Assembly: GCA_934426255.1 (NCBI GenBank)
Contig: CAKRYD010000028.1
Coordinates: forward strand, 1-31,058
Length of the DNA stretch: 31,058 bases
Direction: 5' to 3'
DNA from: an uncultured Bacteroidaceae bacterium
Lineage (GTDB): Bacteria > Bacteroidota > Bacteroidia > Bacteroidales > Bacteroidaceae
Shown piece by piece: positions 1 through 8,592 of the stretch. The stretch's first letter is position 1. Every line of letters begins with the position of its first letter. The notes beneath the pieces are model-generated. The model was not told where the DNA came from, made no database searches, and worked only from the letters and a program-made list of their open reading frames with translations. Made by a program: the position numbers and the translations under genes.

Positions 1-157
1 TTAAATAATCTTCAAGGAAAATCTTGCAGAAAGGAAGGACTGAATCAGACCATTCTTACTACCGCTGAATAGTTACACAGAAGGTTAAAAACGTTAAATC
101 TTCACCTTTTCGTATCTAAACAGAATCCACATAGCCACTTTTCTACCATTTAGAGCG
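1..157. other. No gene recognised (degraded leader of LRR remnant)
   Basis: All three forward frames are interrupted by stops at short intervals and no start leads into a recognisable protein. The stretch directly precedes the open part of an LRR remnant. It is either decayed coding sequence of the same gene or unrelated intergenic DNA; the sequence does not decide which. Confidence 0.4.
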
Positions 158-160
158 TAG

Positions 161-583
161 AATGCTGATAATCAACTAATAATAGATACTCGTTTTTGTA
201 TATCGCTTGAAAACATTTCATTTGGAACAAATCTGAAACTAATAGGTAAGGATGCCTTTTCCCGCTGTAAGGCAATAAAAAAGATTGTTGCCAATGCGTC
301 AGTGCCGCCTACTTGTAGCAATGGAGCATTGGACGATATCGATAAAGAGACATGCATTCTACAGGTGCCTACTGAGAAGGTTGATGTATACAAGGCTACC
401 ACGCCGTGGAGTGAGTTTTTCAAGATTAGTTCCATTGAAACGGGCATAAAAGGTTTGGCAATTGATGGTGTTACGGAAACGGAACGTTTCACCATTGGCG
501 GATCGCGTATTAATGCTCCTCAAAAAGGAATCAACATTGTTCGTAGAAGCGACGGCACGGTAAGGAAAGTGCTTCTAAAATAA
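161..583 (+). pseudogene. C-terminal remnant of a BspA-like leucine-rich-repeat surface protein
   Basis: The frame opens after a TAG at 158-160 and has no ATG near its beginning; the first alternative start is a GTG at 302. Translation from 161 gives one and a half LRR_5/BspA-type repeats (ISLENISFGTNLKLIGKDAF, then CKAIKKI), followed by the typical closing block of Prevotella LRR proteins (PPTC, a DDIDKETC-ILQVP segment, a tyrosine-containing linker, W-EFF). It ends in a tail of the kind found at the C-terminus of many secreted Prevotella proteins (GGSRINAPQKGINIVRRSDG, then a basic end). Such proteins normally carry a signal peptide and many repeats. Here only about 140 residues remain and the signal is absent, so I read it as the 3' stub of a decayed adhesin-like gene. 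A GTG-started 93-residue protein is possible but would lack export information. Confidence 0.65.
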
Positions 584-612
584 AAAGGAGGGCAGACAAG
601 TAAAACACAAAC

Positions 613-682
613 GCAGGCTTTTTTCAAGGGACGGCACGGTTGAATAGTGCCGCCTTTTCTCTTGGCTTGAAAAAGAGCCTGC
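613..682 (+). terminator. Nested stem-loop terminator after the LRR remnant
   Basis: An inner hairpin pairs CGGCAC (632-637) with GTGCCG (647-652), extended by GG/CC, and runs into CCTTTTCT, which is a normal intrinsic terminator. Around it lies a second, longer inverted repeat: GCAGGCTTTTTTCAAG (613-628) pairs with 666-682 with a single bulged base. The outer stem makes the element readable from both strands. Confidence 0.7.
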
Positions 683-813
683 CCTTATTACATTCCTGCT
701 ATGAAGCCCATCATGTAGGAAGGGGATAAGATGGCTGCAACTTTTTATCCGGCACTGAATGTTTGTGCTCGAAAAAAGTTTATCTGGCTGTATATTGACT
801 ACTGAAAAACAGC

Positions 814-821
814 TATCTTTG
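814..821 (+). promoter_or_regulatory. Bacteroidetes-type -7 element (TATCTTTG) for the GH31 gene
   Basis: TATCTTTG matches TAnnTTTG and lies 39 nt before the ATG at 861. Transcription would begin near 826, so the in-frame ATG at 759 would be upstream of the message. This supports 861 as the true start. The -33 element is weak (TTG at 795-797, with short spacing). Confidence 0.6.
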
Positions 822-860
822 CCCTTGAAGTTTTTAGTTATTCATGTTCAAGACTTTTTT

Positions 861-3800
861 ATGGGCAAAATACGTTTATTCCGGGAATTCCGGGCGTTGA
901 TGGCAGGCGCCATCGTGTTTTTTGCGGGCTTGATGCAGGTATCTGCCAAGAGTGCTGCCGGTGATGGTTTTTCGGTGCATCAGGGGACGGTGACGTTGAA
1001 GTTTGACAACGGAAGCATCCGCTATGTGGATTTTTATGCCGATAATATTTTTCGCGTTTTTCAAGATGGCCGCGGCGGGACTTTTCGTGACCCCGTAGCC
1101 CGCCCCGAAGCTCGGATACTGGTCGACAACCCCCGCAAGGAGGTGGCGGGGATTGACGTGAAGGCTGTAGACAATGGTTTTTGGGTGACTTCAAAACGGA
1201 TACAGGTATGTTTCGATAAGATGGGCGGCCGCATGACGGTGAAAAATCTGAAAAGTGGCAGAATTGTGTTGGCTGAGACGGCACTACCGACCATTGCTCA
1301 GAAAGAGTCGGGGCTGACGCTGCGCGAGAATCCCGGCGAATATTTTTATGGTGGGGGCGTGCAGAACGGGCGCTTTTCGCACAAGGGACAGGTGATAAAC
1401 ATTGTCAACGAAAATAGCTGGACCGACGGCGGCGTTTGCTCGCCCTGTCCCTGGTATTGGTCAACGGCCGGCTACGGCATCCTGTTTTATACGTTTTCGC
1501 CGGGTACATACGATTTCGGGGCGAAGCACAAAGGCGAGGTGCGTCTCAGTCACCGGACGGACTATCTGGACTTTTTTGTTATGGTGGATGATGGGGCCAC
1601 GGCTTTGCTGCGCGACTATTACCAATTGACGGGAAACCCCGTATTGCTGCCCAAATTCGGCTTTTATGAAGGTCATTTGAATGCCTATAATCGCGATTAT
1701 TGGAAGGAGACAGACAAAGGAGGTGTGCTTTTTGAGGACGGCAAGCGCTATGTGGAGAGCCAGAAAGACAACGGCGGCACAAAGGAGTCGCTGAATGGCG
1801 AAAAGCAAAATTACCAGTTTTCTGCACGGGCGGTGATAGATAGGTATAAGGCTCACGACCTGCCTCTCGGCTGGATTTTGCCGAACGACGGCTATGGTGC
1901 CGGCTACGGACAGACGTCTACGCTCGACGGCAACATTGCCAATCTGAAGGATTTTGGCGATTATGCCCGCAAAAACGGCGTTGAAATTGGGCTTTGGACG
2001 CAGTCGGATCTTCATCCGGTGGATACCATCCCCGCTTTGCTCCAGCGCGACATTGTGAAGGAAATCGCAGTTTCGGGTGTGCGTCTGCTCAAGACGGATG
2101 TTGCCTGGGTGGGAGCCGGCTATTCGTTTGGCCTGAATGGCATATCTGATGCTGCCAATCTGATGACGAAGTATGGCGATGATGCCCGTCCGTTTATCAT
2201 CACGCTTGACGGGTGGGCAGGAACGCAAAGATATGCCGGGGTATGGTCGGGCGACCAAACGGGTGGCAAATGGGAGTATATACGTTTCCATATACCTACC
2301 TATATTGGTGCCGGTCTGGCAGGAATGCCAAACATTACAAGCGATATGGACGGTATTTTCGGTGGAAAAGACCCGATTGTGAATATCCGCGATTTCCAAT
2401 GGAAAACGTTTACACCCATGCAGCTCAACATGGACGGCTGGGGCAGCAACGAAAAATATCCCCATGCTTTGGGCGAACCGGCTACGAGCATCAATCGCAA
2501 TTATCTGAAACTTAAATCGGCGCTTCTGCCTTATTTTTACAGCGTGGCCCATGTGGCGGTCGACAGTCTGCCGATGATGCGCGCCATGTTTCTTGAGGAG
2601 TCCAACAGGTTTACGCTGGGGACGGCCACAAAATATCAGTTTATGGCGGGGCCGTGGTTTCTTGTTGCGCCCATCTATCAGGCCACGGCAATCGATTCCG
2701 AAGGCAACGATATACGCCACGGCATATATTTGCCTCGCGGACGTTGGGTGGACTATTATAACGGTGATGTCTATGAAGGAGGTGCGGTTCTTAATGATTA
2801 TGCCGCTCCTTTGTGGAAGCTTCCGGTATTTGTCAAGGCGGGTGCTATCATTCCGATGACGCCCCCCAACAACAACCCGTCGGAGATTGACAGCCGTTTG
2901 CGCATCTATGAGCTTTATCCCGATGGCGACTCCGATTTTACCGAGTATGATGATGACGGCCGCACCCAGGCATATTTGAAGGGGGAAGGCGCGAAGACTC
3001 ATTTGTCGAGTTCGGTAAGAAAAGATGTCGTTACTTTCTGCATCTCAGCTTCGGAAGGCCATTTCAACGGAATGGTAAAAGACAAGCGTACGCTGCTCCG
3101 TGTCAACGTGGCTCATCCGCTAAAAGGCATAAAGGTGAAAGTGGGCAAACGCAGTGTAAAGCTGCAAAAGGCAAAGAGTCGCGAAGATTTCGATAAGGCC
3201 GATGCAGCATACTATTATGATGCGGCTCCCGAGCTTAACCTTTTCCCGACTCCGGGAAGCGAAGCCTCTCATGTTAGTATCAAGAAAAATCCGCAGGTAC
3301 TTGTAAAGATACCGTCAACCGATGTTACCGTAAACGATATCAGGGTAACAATGAGGGGATATGGCCTTGACAAACGCAATCCGTTGGCGTCTCACAAGGG
3401 GACTCTTTCCAAACCATCCGATGTTGCCGTGACCCAAGAAAATCGCAAGCCCTACAGTCTAGTTCCTTCGTGGCGAAAAGTGGATGGCGCAGACTATTAT
3501 GAAATTCTTTATGACAGTATGGTGTATACCGGTATACGGCAGAATAGTTTGGAATTTGCCGATTTGCAACCCAACACCGAATATCGCTTCCGTGTGCGTG
3601 CCGTCAATGGCGACGGGCATTCGGATTGGACGGAGTTGCAGGCGAAGACAAGCGAAAATCCGTTGGAATTTGCCATCAAAGGCATAACGGCTTCCTGTAC
3701 GGCTACCGACCAACCGGGTAATGGCATTAGGAAATTGTTTGACTGGGACGACCAAAGCATGTGGCATACCAAGTGGGGAACGAAGGCTGTGCCGTTTGAG

Positions 3801-4682
3801 ATGGTGGTTGATCTGCACTCGGTCAACACGCTTGACAAGATGGTTTACATACCACGCCAGGTAGGTGCCAACGGCATGATAATGTCGGGAACAGTGGCAT
3901 GCAGCATGGACAAGAACAGCTGGACGGATGCCGGCAAGATAGAATGGGCAATGGACGCAAGCCATAAGGCCTTTGTATTCGAAGAGCATCCCACAGCGCG
4001 CTATATCCGCATAAAAGTGGAAAAGGGCTACGGCGGATTCGGTTCCGGACAAGAATTATACGTATTCAAGGTAAAAGGAACACCGAGCTATATACCCGGT
4101 GATATCAATAATGACGGCCAGCTAGATGAAAACGATTTGACATCTTATCTAAACTATACAGGCTTGCGCCAAGGCGACAAAGACTTTGAAGGCTATGTAA
4201 GTAAGGGCGATATAAATGGCAATGGGTTGATCGATGCCTATGACATTTCAAATGTGGCTGTAGAATTGGAAGGCCGCGCCCGTCAGGAGGCCGGCAAGGC
4301 AGTTGGAGGAAAACTGTTGCTCGTTCCGGATAAAAAGACATACAAAGCCGGTGATACGGCTGAAATTACAGTGCGTGGATTCGGATTGCAGGCCGTTAAC
4401 GCCCTAAGTTTTGCGTTGGCTTATGCTCCGACAGAATATGAATTCGTTTCGGCAACGTCGATAGCACTCAAAGAGATGCGTAATTTTACTAACGACCGCC
4501 TTCATTCAAATGGACAGAAAAGTTTGTATCCTACGTTTATCAATGTGGGCAACAAACCCTTGCTTGAGGGATCGGACGATTTGTTCGTCTTGCGTTTCAA
4601 GGTCAAGAAGGCCGGAGCTTTTGGGCCGAAAATGACAGACGGCATTCTTGTTGGCAGAAATCTGCAAAAATCAGAATTTTGA
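861..4682 (+). CDS. Secreted multimodular GH31 family glycosidase with FN3, F5/8C, dockerin and cohesin-like domains
   Basis: A 1273-residue exported enzyme of glycoside hydrolase family 31 (alpha-glucosidase/alpha-xylosidase/transglucosidase clan). Residues 1-30 form a signal peptide (basic start, hydrophobic core, AKSA cleavage region). A GH31 N-terminal beta-sandwich (about 30-230) precedes the catalytic barrel (about 260-600). The predicted nucleophile is D413 in LLKTDVAW; the predicted acid/base is D465 in WSGDQTGG, followed by the typical WEYIRFHIPTYIGAG and SDMDGIFGG blocks. A C-terminal beta-domain follows (GRWVDYYNGD; PVFVKAGAIIPM). Then come FN3 (about 864-930), a discoidin-like F5/8C carbohydrate-binding module (about 934-1075), a dockerin-like pair of calcium loops (GDINNDGQLDENDL and GDINGNGLIDAYDIS, about 1078-1140) and a cohesin-like beta-sandwich (about 1150-1273). 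The start at 861 is chosen from the promoter and signal peptide; 759 adds 34 unlikely residues. Substrate is not decidable; alpha-glucan hydrolase and transglucosidase are both possible. Confidence 0.9.
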   Translation: MGKIRLFREFRALMAGAIVFFAGLMQVSAKSAAGDGFSVHQGTVTLKFDNGSIRYVDFYADNIFRVFQDGRGGTFRDPVARPEARILVDNPRKEVAGIDVKAVDNGFWVTSKRIQVCFDKMGGRMTVKNLKSGRIVLAETALPTIAQKESGLTLRENPGEYFYGGGVQNGRFSHKGQVINIVNENSWTDGGVCSPCPWYWSTAGYGILFYTFSPGTYDFGAKHKGEVRLSHRTDYLDFFVMVDDGATALLRDYYQLTGNPVLLPKFGFYEGHLNAYNRDYWKETDKGGVLFEDGKRYVESQKDNGGTKESLNGEKQNYQFSARAVIDRYKAHDLPLGWILPNDGYGAGYGQTSTLDGNIANLKDFGDYARKNGVEIGLWTQSDLHPVDTIPALLQRDIVKEIAVSGVRLLKTDVAWVGAGYSFGLNGISDAANLMTKYGDDARPFIITLDGWAGTQRYAGVWSGDQTGGKWEYIRFHIPTYIGAGLAGMPNITSDMDGIFGGKDPIVNIRDFQWKTFTPMQLNMDGWGSNEKYPHALGEPATSINRNYLKLKSALLPYFYSVAHVAVDSLPMMRAMFLEESNRFTLGTATKYQFMAGPWFLVAPIYQATAIDSEGNDIRHGIYLPRGRWVDYYNGDVYEGGAVLNDYAAPLWKLPVFVKAGAIIPMTPPNNNPSEIDSRLRIYELYPDGDSDFTEYDDDGRTQAYLKGEGAKTHLSSSVRKDVVTFCISASEGHFNGMVKDKRTLLRVNVAHPLKGIKVKVGKRSVKLQKAKSREDFDKADAAYYYDAAPELNLFPTPGSEASHVSIKKNPQVLVKIPSTDVTVNDIRVTMRGYGLDKRNPLASHKGTLSKPSDVAVTQENRKPYSLVPSWRKVDGADYYEILYDSMVYTGIRQNSLEFADLQPNTEYRFRVRAVNGDGHSDWTELQAKTSENPLEFAIKGITASCTATDQPGNGIRKLFDWDDQSMWHTKWGTKAVPFEMVVDLHSVNTLDKMVYIPRQVGANGMIMSGTVACSMDKNSWTDAGKIEWAMDASHKAFVFEEHPTARYIRIKVEKGYGGFGSGQELYVFKVKGTPSYIPGDINNDGQLDENDLTSYLNYTGLRQGDKDFEGYVSKGDINGNGLIDAYDISNVAVELEGRARQEAGKAVGGKLLLVPDKKTYKAGDTAEITVRGFGLQAVNALSFALAYAPTEYEFVSATSIALKEMRNFTNDRLHSNGQKSLYPTFINVGNKPLLEGSDDLFVLRFKVKKAGAFGPKMTDGILVGRNLQKSEF

Positions 4683-4730
4683 GTATATCATTGCACATGA
4701 GAGCCTTTAATGTGAAAAATAAGTAATCAT

Positions 4731-4762
4731 TTTGGGCGTTTCGGTAGAAATTCGTAATTTTG
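4731..4762 (+). promoter_or_regulatory. Promoter of the etfB-etfA-acd operon
   Basis: TTTG at 4731-4734 and TAATTTTG at 4755-4762 are separated by 20 nt, matching the Bacteroidetes primary sigma consensus (TTTG, about 19-21 nt, TAnnTTTG). Predicted transcription start is near 4767, giving a leader of about 68 nt before etfB. Confidence 0.75.
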
Positions 4763-4834
4763 CCGGCCGTATAAAGTGTTACATTATATTGTTCATCAAG
4801 AATTAGGAAAACAATAAAATCAAAACAATCAAAT

Positions 4835-5704
4835 ATGGGTTTTAAGATAGTAGTTCTTGCCAAACAAGTTCCTGATACGAGGAATGTAGGCAAAGACGCG
4901 ATGACTCCCGAAGGCACTGTGAATCGTGCAGCCCTTCCAGCCATTTTTAATCCGGAGGACTTGAATGCCTTGGAGCAAGCATTGCGTATCAAAGAGCAAA
5001 ATCCCGGCACTACAGTAGGATTGCTGACAATGGGGCCTCCCCGTGCAGGTGAAATAATAAGACAAGGTCTTTATCGTGGAGCAGATACCGGATGGTTGCT
5101 TACGGATCGCCTTTTTGCAGGAGCCGATACATTGGCAACTTCGTATGCATTGGCAACAGCCATCAAGAAGATTGGAGACGTTGACATCGTAATAGGTGGC
5201 CGTCAGGCTATCGACGGCGATACAGCTCAGGTAGGTCCCCAAGTCGCTCAAAAGCTCGGCTTGAATCAAGTGACTTATGCAGAAGAAATATTGAAAATCG
5301 AGAATGGGGTAGCAACGATACGCCGCCATATAGATGGAGGAGTAGAAACAGTAGAAGCCCCACTGCCCATCGTGATAACGGTAAATGGAAGTGCAGCCAC
5401 ATGCCGTCCTTGCAATGCCAAATTGGTGATGAAATACAAACGAGCCACATGTCCGTCAGAGCGTAAAGGTGACGAGCCTTGGAGTGCATTATATGACGAA
5501 CGCCCTTATTTGACATTGAACCAATGGAGTGTGGCCGATGTAGACGGTGATCCGAAGCAATGTGGATTGGCCGGTTCTCCGACAAAAGTAAAGGCCGTAC
5601 AAAACATAGCATTTCAAGCTAAAGAAAGCAAGACACTGACAGGAAGTGATGCAGATGTCGAAAGTTTGATAAAAGAATTGTTGGACGAAAAGATTATTGG
5701 CTGA
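4835..5704 (+). CDS. etfB: Electron transfer flavoprotein beta subunit
   Basis: The small subunit of the FAD-containing electron transfer flavoprotein, which takes electrons from acyl-CoA dehydrogenase. The 289-residue length is slightly above the usual 250-265. Family signs are the start MGFKIVVLAKQVPDT, the ALRIKE and TMGPP blocks of the nucleotide-binding fold, and the signature GGRQAIDGDTAQVGP at about residues 121-135, which lines the AMP/flavin site. The C-terminal arm that grips the alpha subunit is present. It is the first gene of a tight operon with etfA (4 nt gap) and an acyl-CoA dehydrogenase, so its electron donor is very probably the enzyme encoded two genes downstream. Confidence 0.96.
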   Translation: MGFKIVVLAKQVPDTRNVGKDAMTPEGTVNRAALPAIFNPEDLNALEQALRIKEQNPGTTVGLLTMGPPRAGEIIRQGLYRGADTGWLLTDRLFAGADTLATSYALATAIKKIGDVDIVIGGRQAIDGDTAQVGPQVAQKLGLNQVTYAEEILKIENGVATIRRHIDGGVETVEAPLPIVITVNGSAATCRPCNAKLVMKYKRATCPSERKGDEPWSALYDERPYLTLNQWSVADVDGDPKQCGLAGSPTKVKAVQNIAFQAKESKTLTGSDADVESLIKELLDEKIIG

Positions 5705-5708
5705 TACT

Positions 5709-6731
5709 ATGAATAACGTATTTGTATATTGCGAGATAGAAGGCACGACGGTAGCAGAAGTGTCACAAGAACTGCTGACAAAAGGTCGTAAGCTGGCCAA
5801 CCAGCTTGGCGTGGATCTTCACGCAATAGTAGCCGGAACCGGCATAAAGGGGAAAGTAGAAAAACAGATACTTCCTTACGGTGTAGACAAGCTTTTCGTT
5901 TTTGATGCAGAGGGGCTGTTCCCTTATACATCAGCACCGCATACAGACATTTTGGTGAACTTGTTTAAAGAAGAGCAGCCGCAGATTTGTTTGATGGGCG
6001 CAACGGTGATAGGGCGCGACTTAGGACCCCGTGTGTCTTCGTTTTTGACAAGCGGACTTACCGCAGATTGTACACAACTGGAAATCGGCTCTTACGATGA
6101 TAATAAGATGGGAAAACATTATGACAATCTGCTGTATCAGATACGCCCTGCATTTGGCGGCAATATCGTTGCAACGATTGTGAACCCCGATCATCGTCCA
6201 CAAATGGCCACAGTGCGTAGTGGCGTAATGCAAAAGCAAATTCTGGATGAAGCTTATAAAGGTGAAGTAGTTGTTTGCGATGTAGCCAAATATGTTCCGA
6301 CAACAGATTTTGTCGTGAAAGTAATAGATCGCCATGTTGAAGCCGCAAAGCATAATCTGAAAGGAGCTCCCATAGTAGTAGCCGGAGGTTATGGAATGGG
6401 CAGCAAGGAAGGTTTTGACATGCTATTCAAACTGGCAAAGGAGCTTCATGGTGAAGTAGGAGCCAGCCGTGCCGCCGTTGATGCCGGTTTTGTTGATTCC
6501 GACCGTCAAATCGGTCAAACGGGTGTTACGGTACATCCAAAAGTCTATATCGCTTGTGGCATTTCCGGACAGATTCAACATATAGCAGGTATGCAAGATA
6601 GCGGTATCATTATATCTGTGAATAACGACCCTGAGGCACCTATCAATAAAATTGCCGATTATGTAATTGTTGGTACAGTTGAAGAGGTCGTTCCTAAACT
6701 AATCAAGTATTACAAGCAAAACAGCAAATAA
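5709..6731 (+). CDS. etfA: Electron transfer flavoprotein alpha subunit
   Basis: The FAD-binding large subunit of ETF, 340 residues, a normal length. The N-terminal part is the ETF alpha/beta fold (IKGKVEKQILPYGVDKLFVF; GATVIGRDLGPRVSSFLTSG). The C-terminal FAD domain begins near residue 220 with VAGGYGMGSKEGF and continues with the family blocks GASRAAVDAGFVDSDRQIGQ, TGVTVHPKVYIACGISGQ and SVNNDPEAPI. An in-frame TTG at 5697 would overlap etfB, but the ATG at 5709 is preferred because it sits 4 nt after the etfB stop and gives the standard family start. The protein forms the heterodimer with EtfB and hands electrons onward; no ETF-quinone oxidoreductase is encoded in this window. Confidence 0.96.
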   Translation: MNNVFVYCEIEGTTVAEVSQELLTKGRKLANQLGVDLHAIVAGTGIKGKVEKQILPYGVDKLFVFDAEGLFPYTSAPHTDILVNLFKEEQPQICLMGATVIGRDLGPRVSSFLTSGLTADCTQLEIGSYDDNKMGKHYDNLLYQIRPAFGGNIVATIVNPDHRPQMATVRSGVMQKQILDEAYKGEVVVCDVAKYVPTTDFVVKVIDRHVEAAKHNLKGAPIVVAGGYGMGSKEGFDMLFKLAKELHGEVGASRAAVDAGFVDSDRQIGQTGVTVHPKVYIACGISGQIQHIAGMQDSGIIISVNNDPEAPINKIADYVIVGTVEEVVPKLIKYYKQNSK

Positions 6732-6733
6732 TC

Positions 6734-8443
6734 ATGGCAAACTATTATACAGATCACCCAGAGTTGGAATTTCACCTTCATCATCCTTTGATGGAGAAAA
6801 TAGTCGAGCTGAAAGAGCGTGGCTATGCCGACAAAGACAAGTTTGACGATGCTCCTGTTGACTATGATGATGCCATTGAAAACTATAAGCGCATCCTTGA
6901 CATTACAGGAGACATTGCAGCCAATGTAATAGAACCGAATTCCGAGAGTGTTGACCTTGAAGGGCCCCATCTTGAGAACGGCCGCATGATTTATGCTTCA
7001 AAAACATACGAGAATCTTGATGTGACGCGTAAGGCCGGTTTATGGGGCATCAGCATGCCTCGTCGTTATGGCGGTTTGAATTTGCCCAATGTCACTTTTT
7101 CGATGCTTTCTGAAGTAATATCGGCAGCCGACGCTGGTTTCCAAAACGTGTGGTCACTCCAATCTTGTATCGATACACTTTATGAATTCGGCTCAGAAGA
7201 GCAGAGAGCCAAATACATCCCTCGCATTTGTGCCGGTGAAACCATGAGTATGGACCTTACCGAGCCTGATGCCGGTTCAGATCTTCAGCGTGTCATGTTG
7301 AAAGCCACCTATTCAGAAGAGGACGGATGCTGGTTGCTGAATGGTGTGAAGCGCTTCATCACAAATGGTGATTCAGACATACATCTGGTGTTGGCTCGTA
7401 GTGAGGAAGGCACCAAAGACGGACGTGGATTGTCCATGTTTATCTATGACAAGCGTCAGGGAGGTGTAAATGTCCGCCATATTGAGCATAAGCTGGGTAT
7501 CCACGGAAGTCCTACTTGCGAACTTACTTATAAGAATGCCAAGGCCGAATTGTGTGGAAACACACGTATGGGTTTGATCAAGTACGTGATGGCATTGATG
7601 AATGGTGCCCGTCTTGGCATTGCCGCTCAAAGTGTAGGCGTTGAACAAGAGGCCTACAACGTTGCCCTTGCATATGCTAAGGAACGTGCCCAGTTTGGGC
7701 AGAAAATCGTTAAATTCCCCGCTGTTTACGAGATATTGGCTACGATGAAAGCCAAACTTGATGCCGGACGTTCGTTGCTTTATCAGACAGCACGCTATGT
7801 TGACATTTATAAAGCTCTTGAGGATATACAGCGTGAGCGTAAGCTGACACCCGAAGAGCGTCAGGAGCTGAAGAAATACACCCGCTATTCAGATGCTTTC
7901 ACTCCGCTTGCGAAAGGCATGAATTCCGAGTATGCAAACCAGAATGCCTATGATGCAATTTCCGTTCATGGCGGTTCAGGATTCATTATGGAGTATAAGT
8001 GCCAGCGACTTTATCGTGATGCGCGCATATTCTCTATTTATGAGGGTACAACGCAGCTGCAAGTCGTTGCTGCCATTCGTTTTGTCACCAACGGAACATA
8101 TCTTGCCATCATCAAGGAAATGCTCCAAAACAGTGTGGCTGACGATTTGAAGGCATATAAAACCCGCGTTGAAGCTCTTGTTGCGCAGTATGAATCTGTT
8201 TTGGATACATTGAAAGCCGATACAGAGCAGGAAAAGCACGACTTTATAGCCCGTCATTTATATGAAATGACTGCCGATATCGTTATGTCGTTGTTAATAC
8301 TTGACGATGCTACGCGTTCGCCAGAACTTTTTGGCAAAAGTGCACGCAATTATGTGCGTTATGCTGAGGCCGATTTTGCAAAACATGCTTTGTTTGTTGC
8401 AAATGCCACGGCTGAAGATTTGGCAGACTACCGTCAAGCATAA
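6734..8443 (+). CDS. Acyl-CoA dehydrogenase (large form)
   Basis: An FAD-dependent acyl-CoA dehydrogenase of 569 residues, longer than the typical 380. It resembles the extended forms with extra N- and C-terminal helical segments. Visible family signs are the flavin/substrate motif MDLTEPDAGSDLQ, the segments GVKRFITNGDSD and KLGIHGSPTCELTY, then YAKERAQFGQKIVKFPAV and ISVHGGSGFIMEY. The catalytic base is predicted to be E437 in IYEGTTQLQ, at the position of the medium-chain enzyme's glutamate. It begins 2 nt after etfA, so enzyme and electron acceptor are co-expressed. Substrate chain length is not decidable. No thiolase, crotonase or CoA ligase lies nearby, so a full beta-oxidation role is not supported by context. 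Confidence 0.93.
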   Translation: MANYYTDHPELEFHLHHPLMEKIVELKERGYADKDKFDDAPVDYDDAIENYKRILDITGDIAANVIEPNSESVDLEGPHLENGRMIYASKTYENLDVTRKAGLWGISMPRRYGGLNLPNVTFSMLSEVISAADAGFQNVWSLQSCIDTLYEFGSEEQRAKYIPRICAGETMSMDLTEPDAGSDLQRVMLKATYSEEDGCWLLNGVKRFITNGDSDIHLVLARSEEGTKDGRGLSMFIYDKRQGGVNVRHIEHKLGIHGSPTCELTYKNAKAELCGNTRMGLIKYVMALMNGARLGIAAQSVGVEQEAYNVALAYAKERAQFGQKIVKFPAVYEILATMKAKLDAGRSLLYQTARYVDIYKALEDIQRERKLTPEERQELKKYTRYSDAFTPLAKGMNSEYANQNAYDAISVHGGSGFIMEYKCQRLYRDARIFSIYEGTTQLQVVAAIRFVTNGTYLAIIKEMLQNSVADDLKAYKTRVEALVAQYESVLDTLKADTEQEKHDFIARHLYEMTADIVMSLLILDDATRSPELFGKSARNYVRYAEADFAKHALFVANATAEDLADYRQA

Positions 8444-8479
8444 TTTTATAGCCAAGGTCTAACCTGATAGTTCCCTGTC

Positions 8480-8520
8480 AAAGGTCCGCTAATCGTTACT
8501 GATTGGCGGATCTTTGCTTT
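8480..8520 (+). terminator. Intrinsic terminator of the etf/acd operon
   Basis: A 15-bp stem, AAAGGTCCGCTAATC (8480-8494) against GATTGGCGGATCTTT (8501-8515), with wobble pairs and a 6-nt loop, followed by GCTTT. It lies 36 nt after the dehydrogenase stop. Confidence 0.75.
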
Positions 8521-8533
8521 AAAATGTTAGCAT

Positions 8534-8569
8534 TTTGTCATTTCAAGACATTGAAAAGTAGTATATTTG
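8534..8569 (+). promoter_or_regulatory. Promoter of the cstA-family gene
   Basis: TATATTTG at 8562-8569 matches the -7 element. TTTG at 8534-8537 is a possible -33 element but with long spacing (24 nt). The predicted start near 8574 leaves a leader of only about 19 nt. Confidence 0.55.
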
Positions 8570-8592
8570 CACGCGATAAAAGATAAGCGTAA

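Noticed and set aside
759..860. Upstream ATG extension of the GH31 gene
   Set aside because: The -7 promoter element lies inside this stretch and the added residues would precede a good signal peptide.
1461..3002. Minus-strand frame of 513 codons inside the GH31 gene
   Set aside because: It is antisense to a clearly coding, motif-rich gene and its translation has no recognisable domain.
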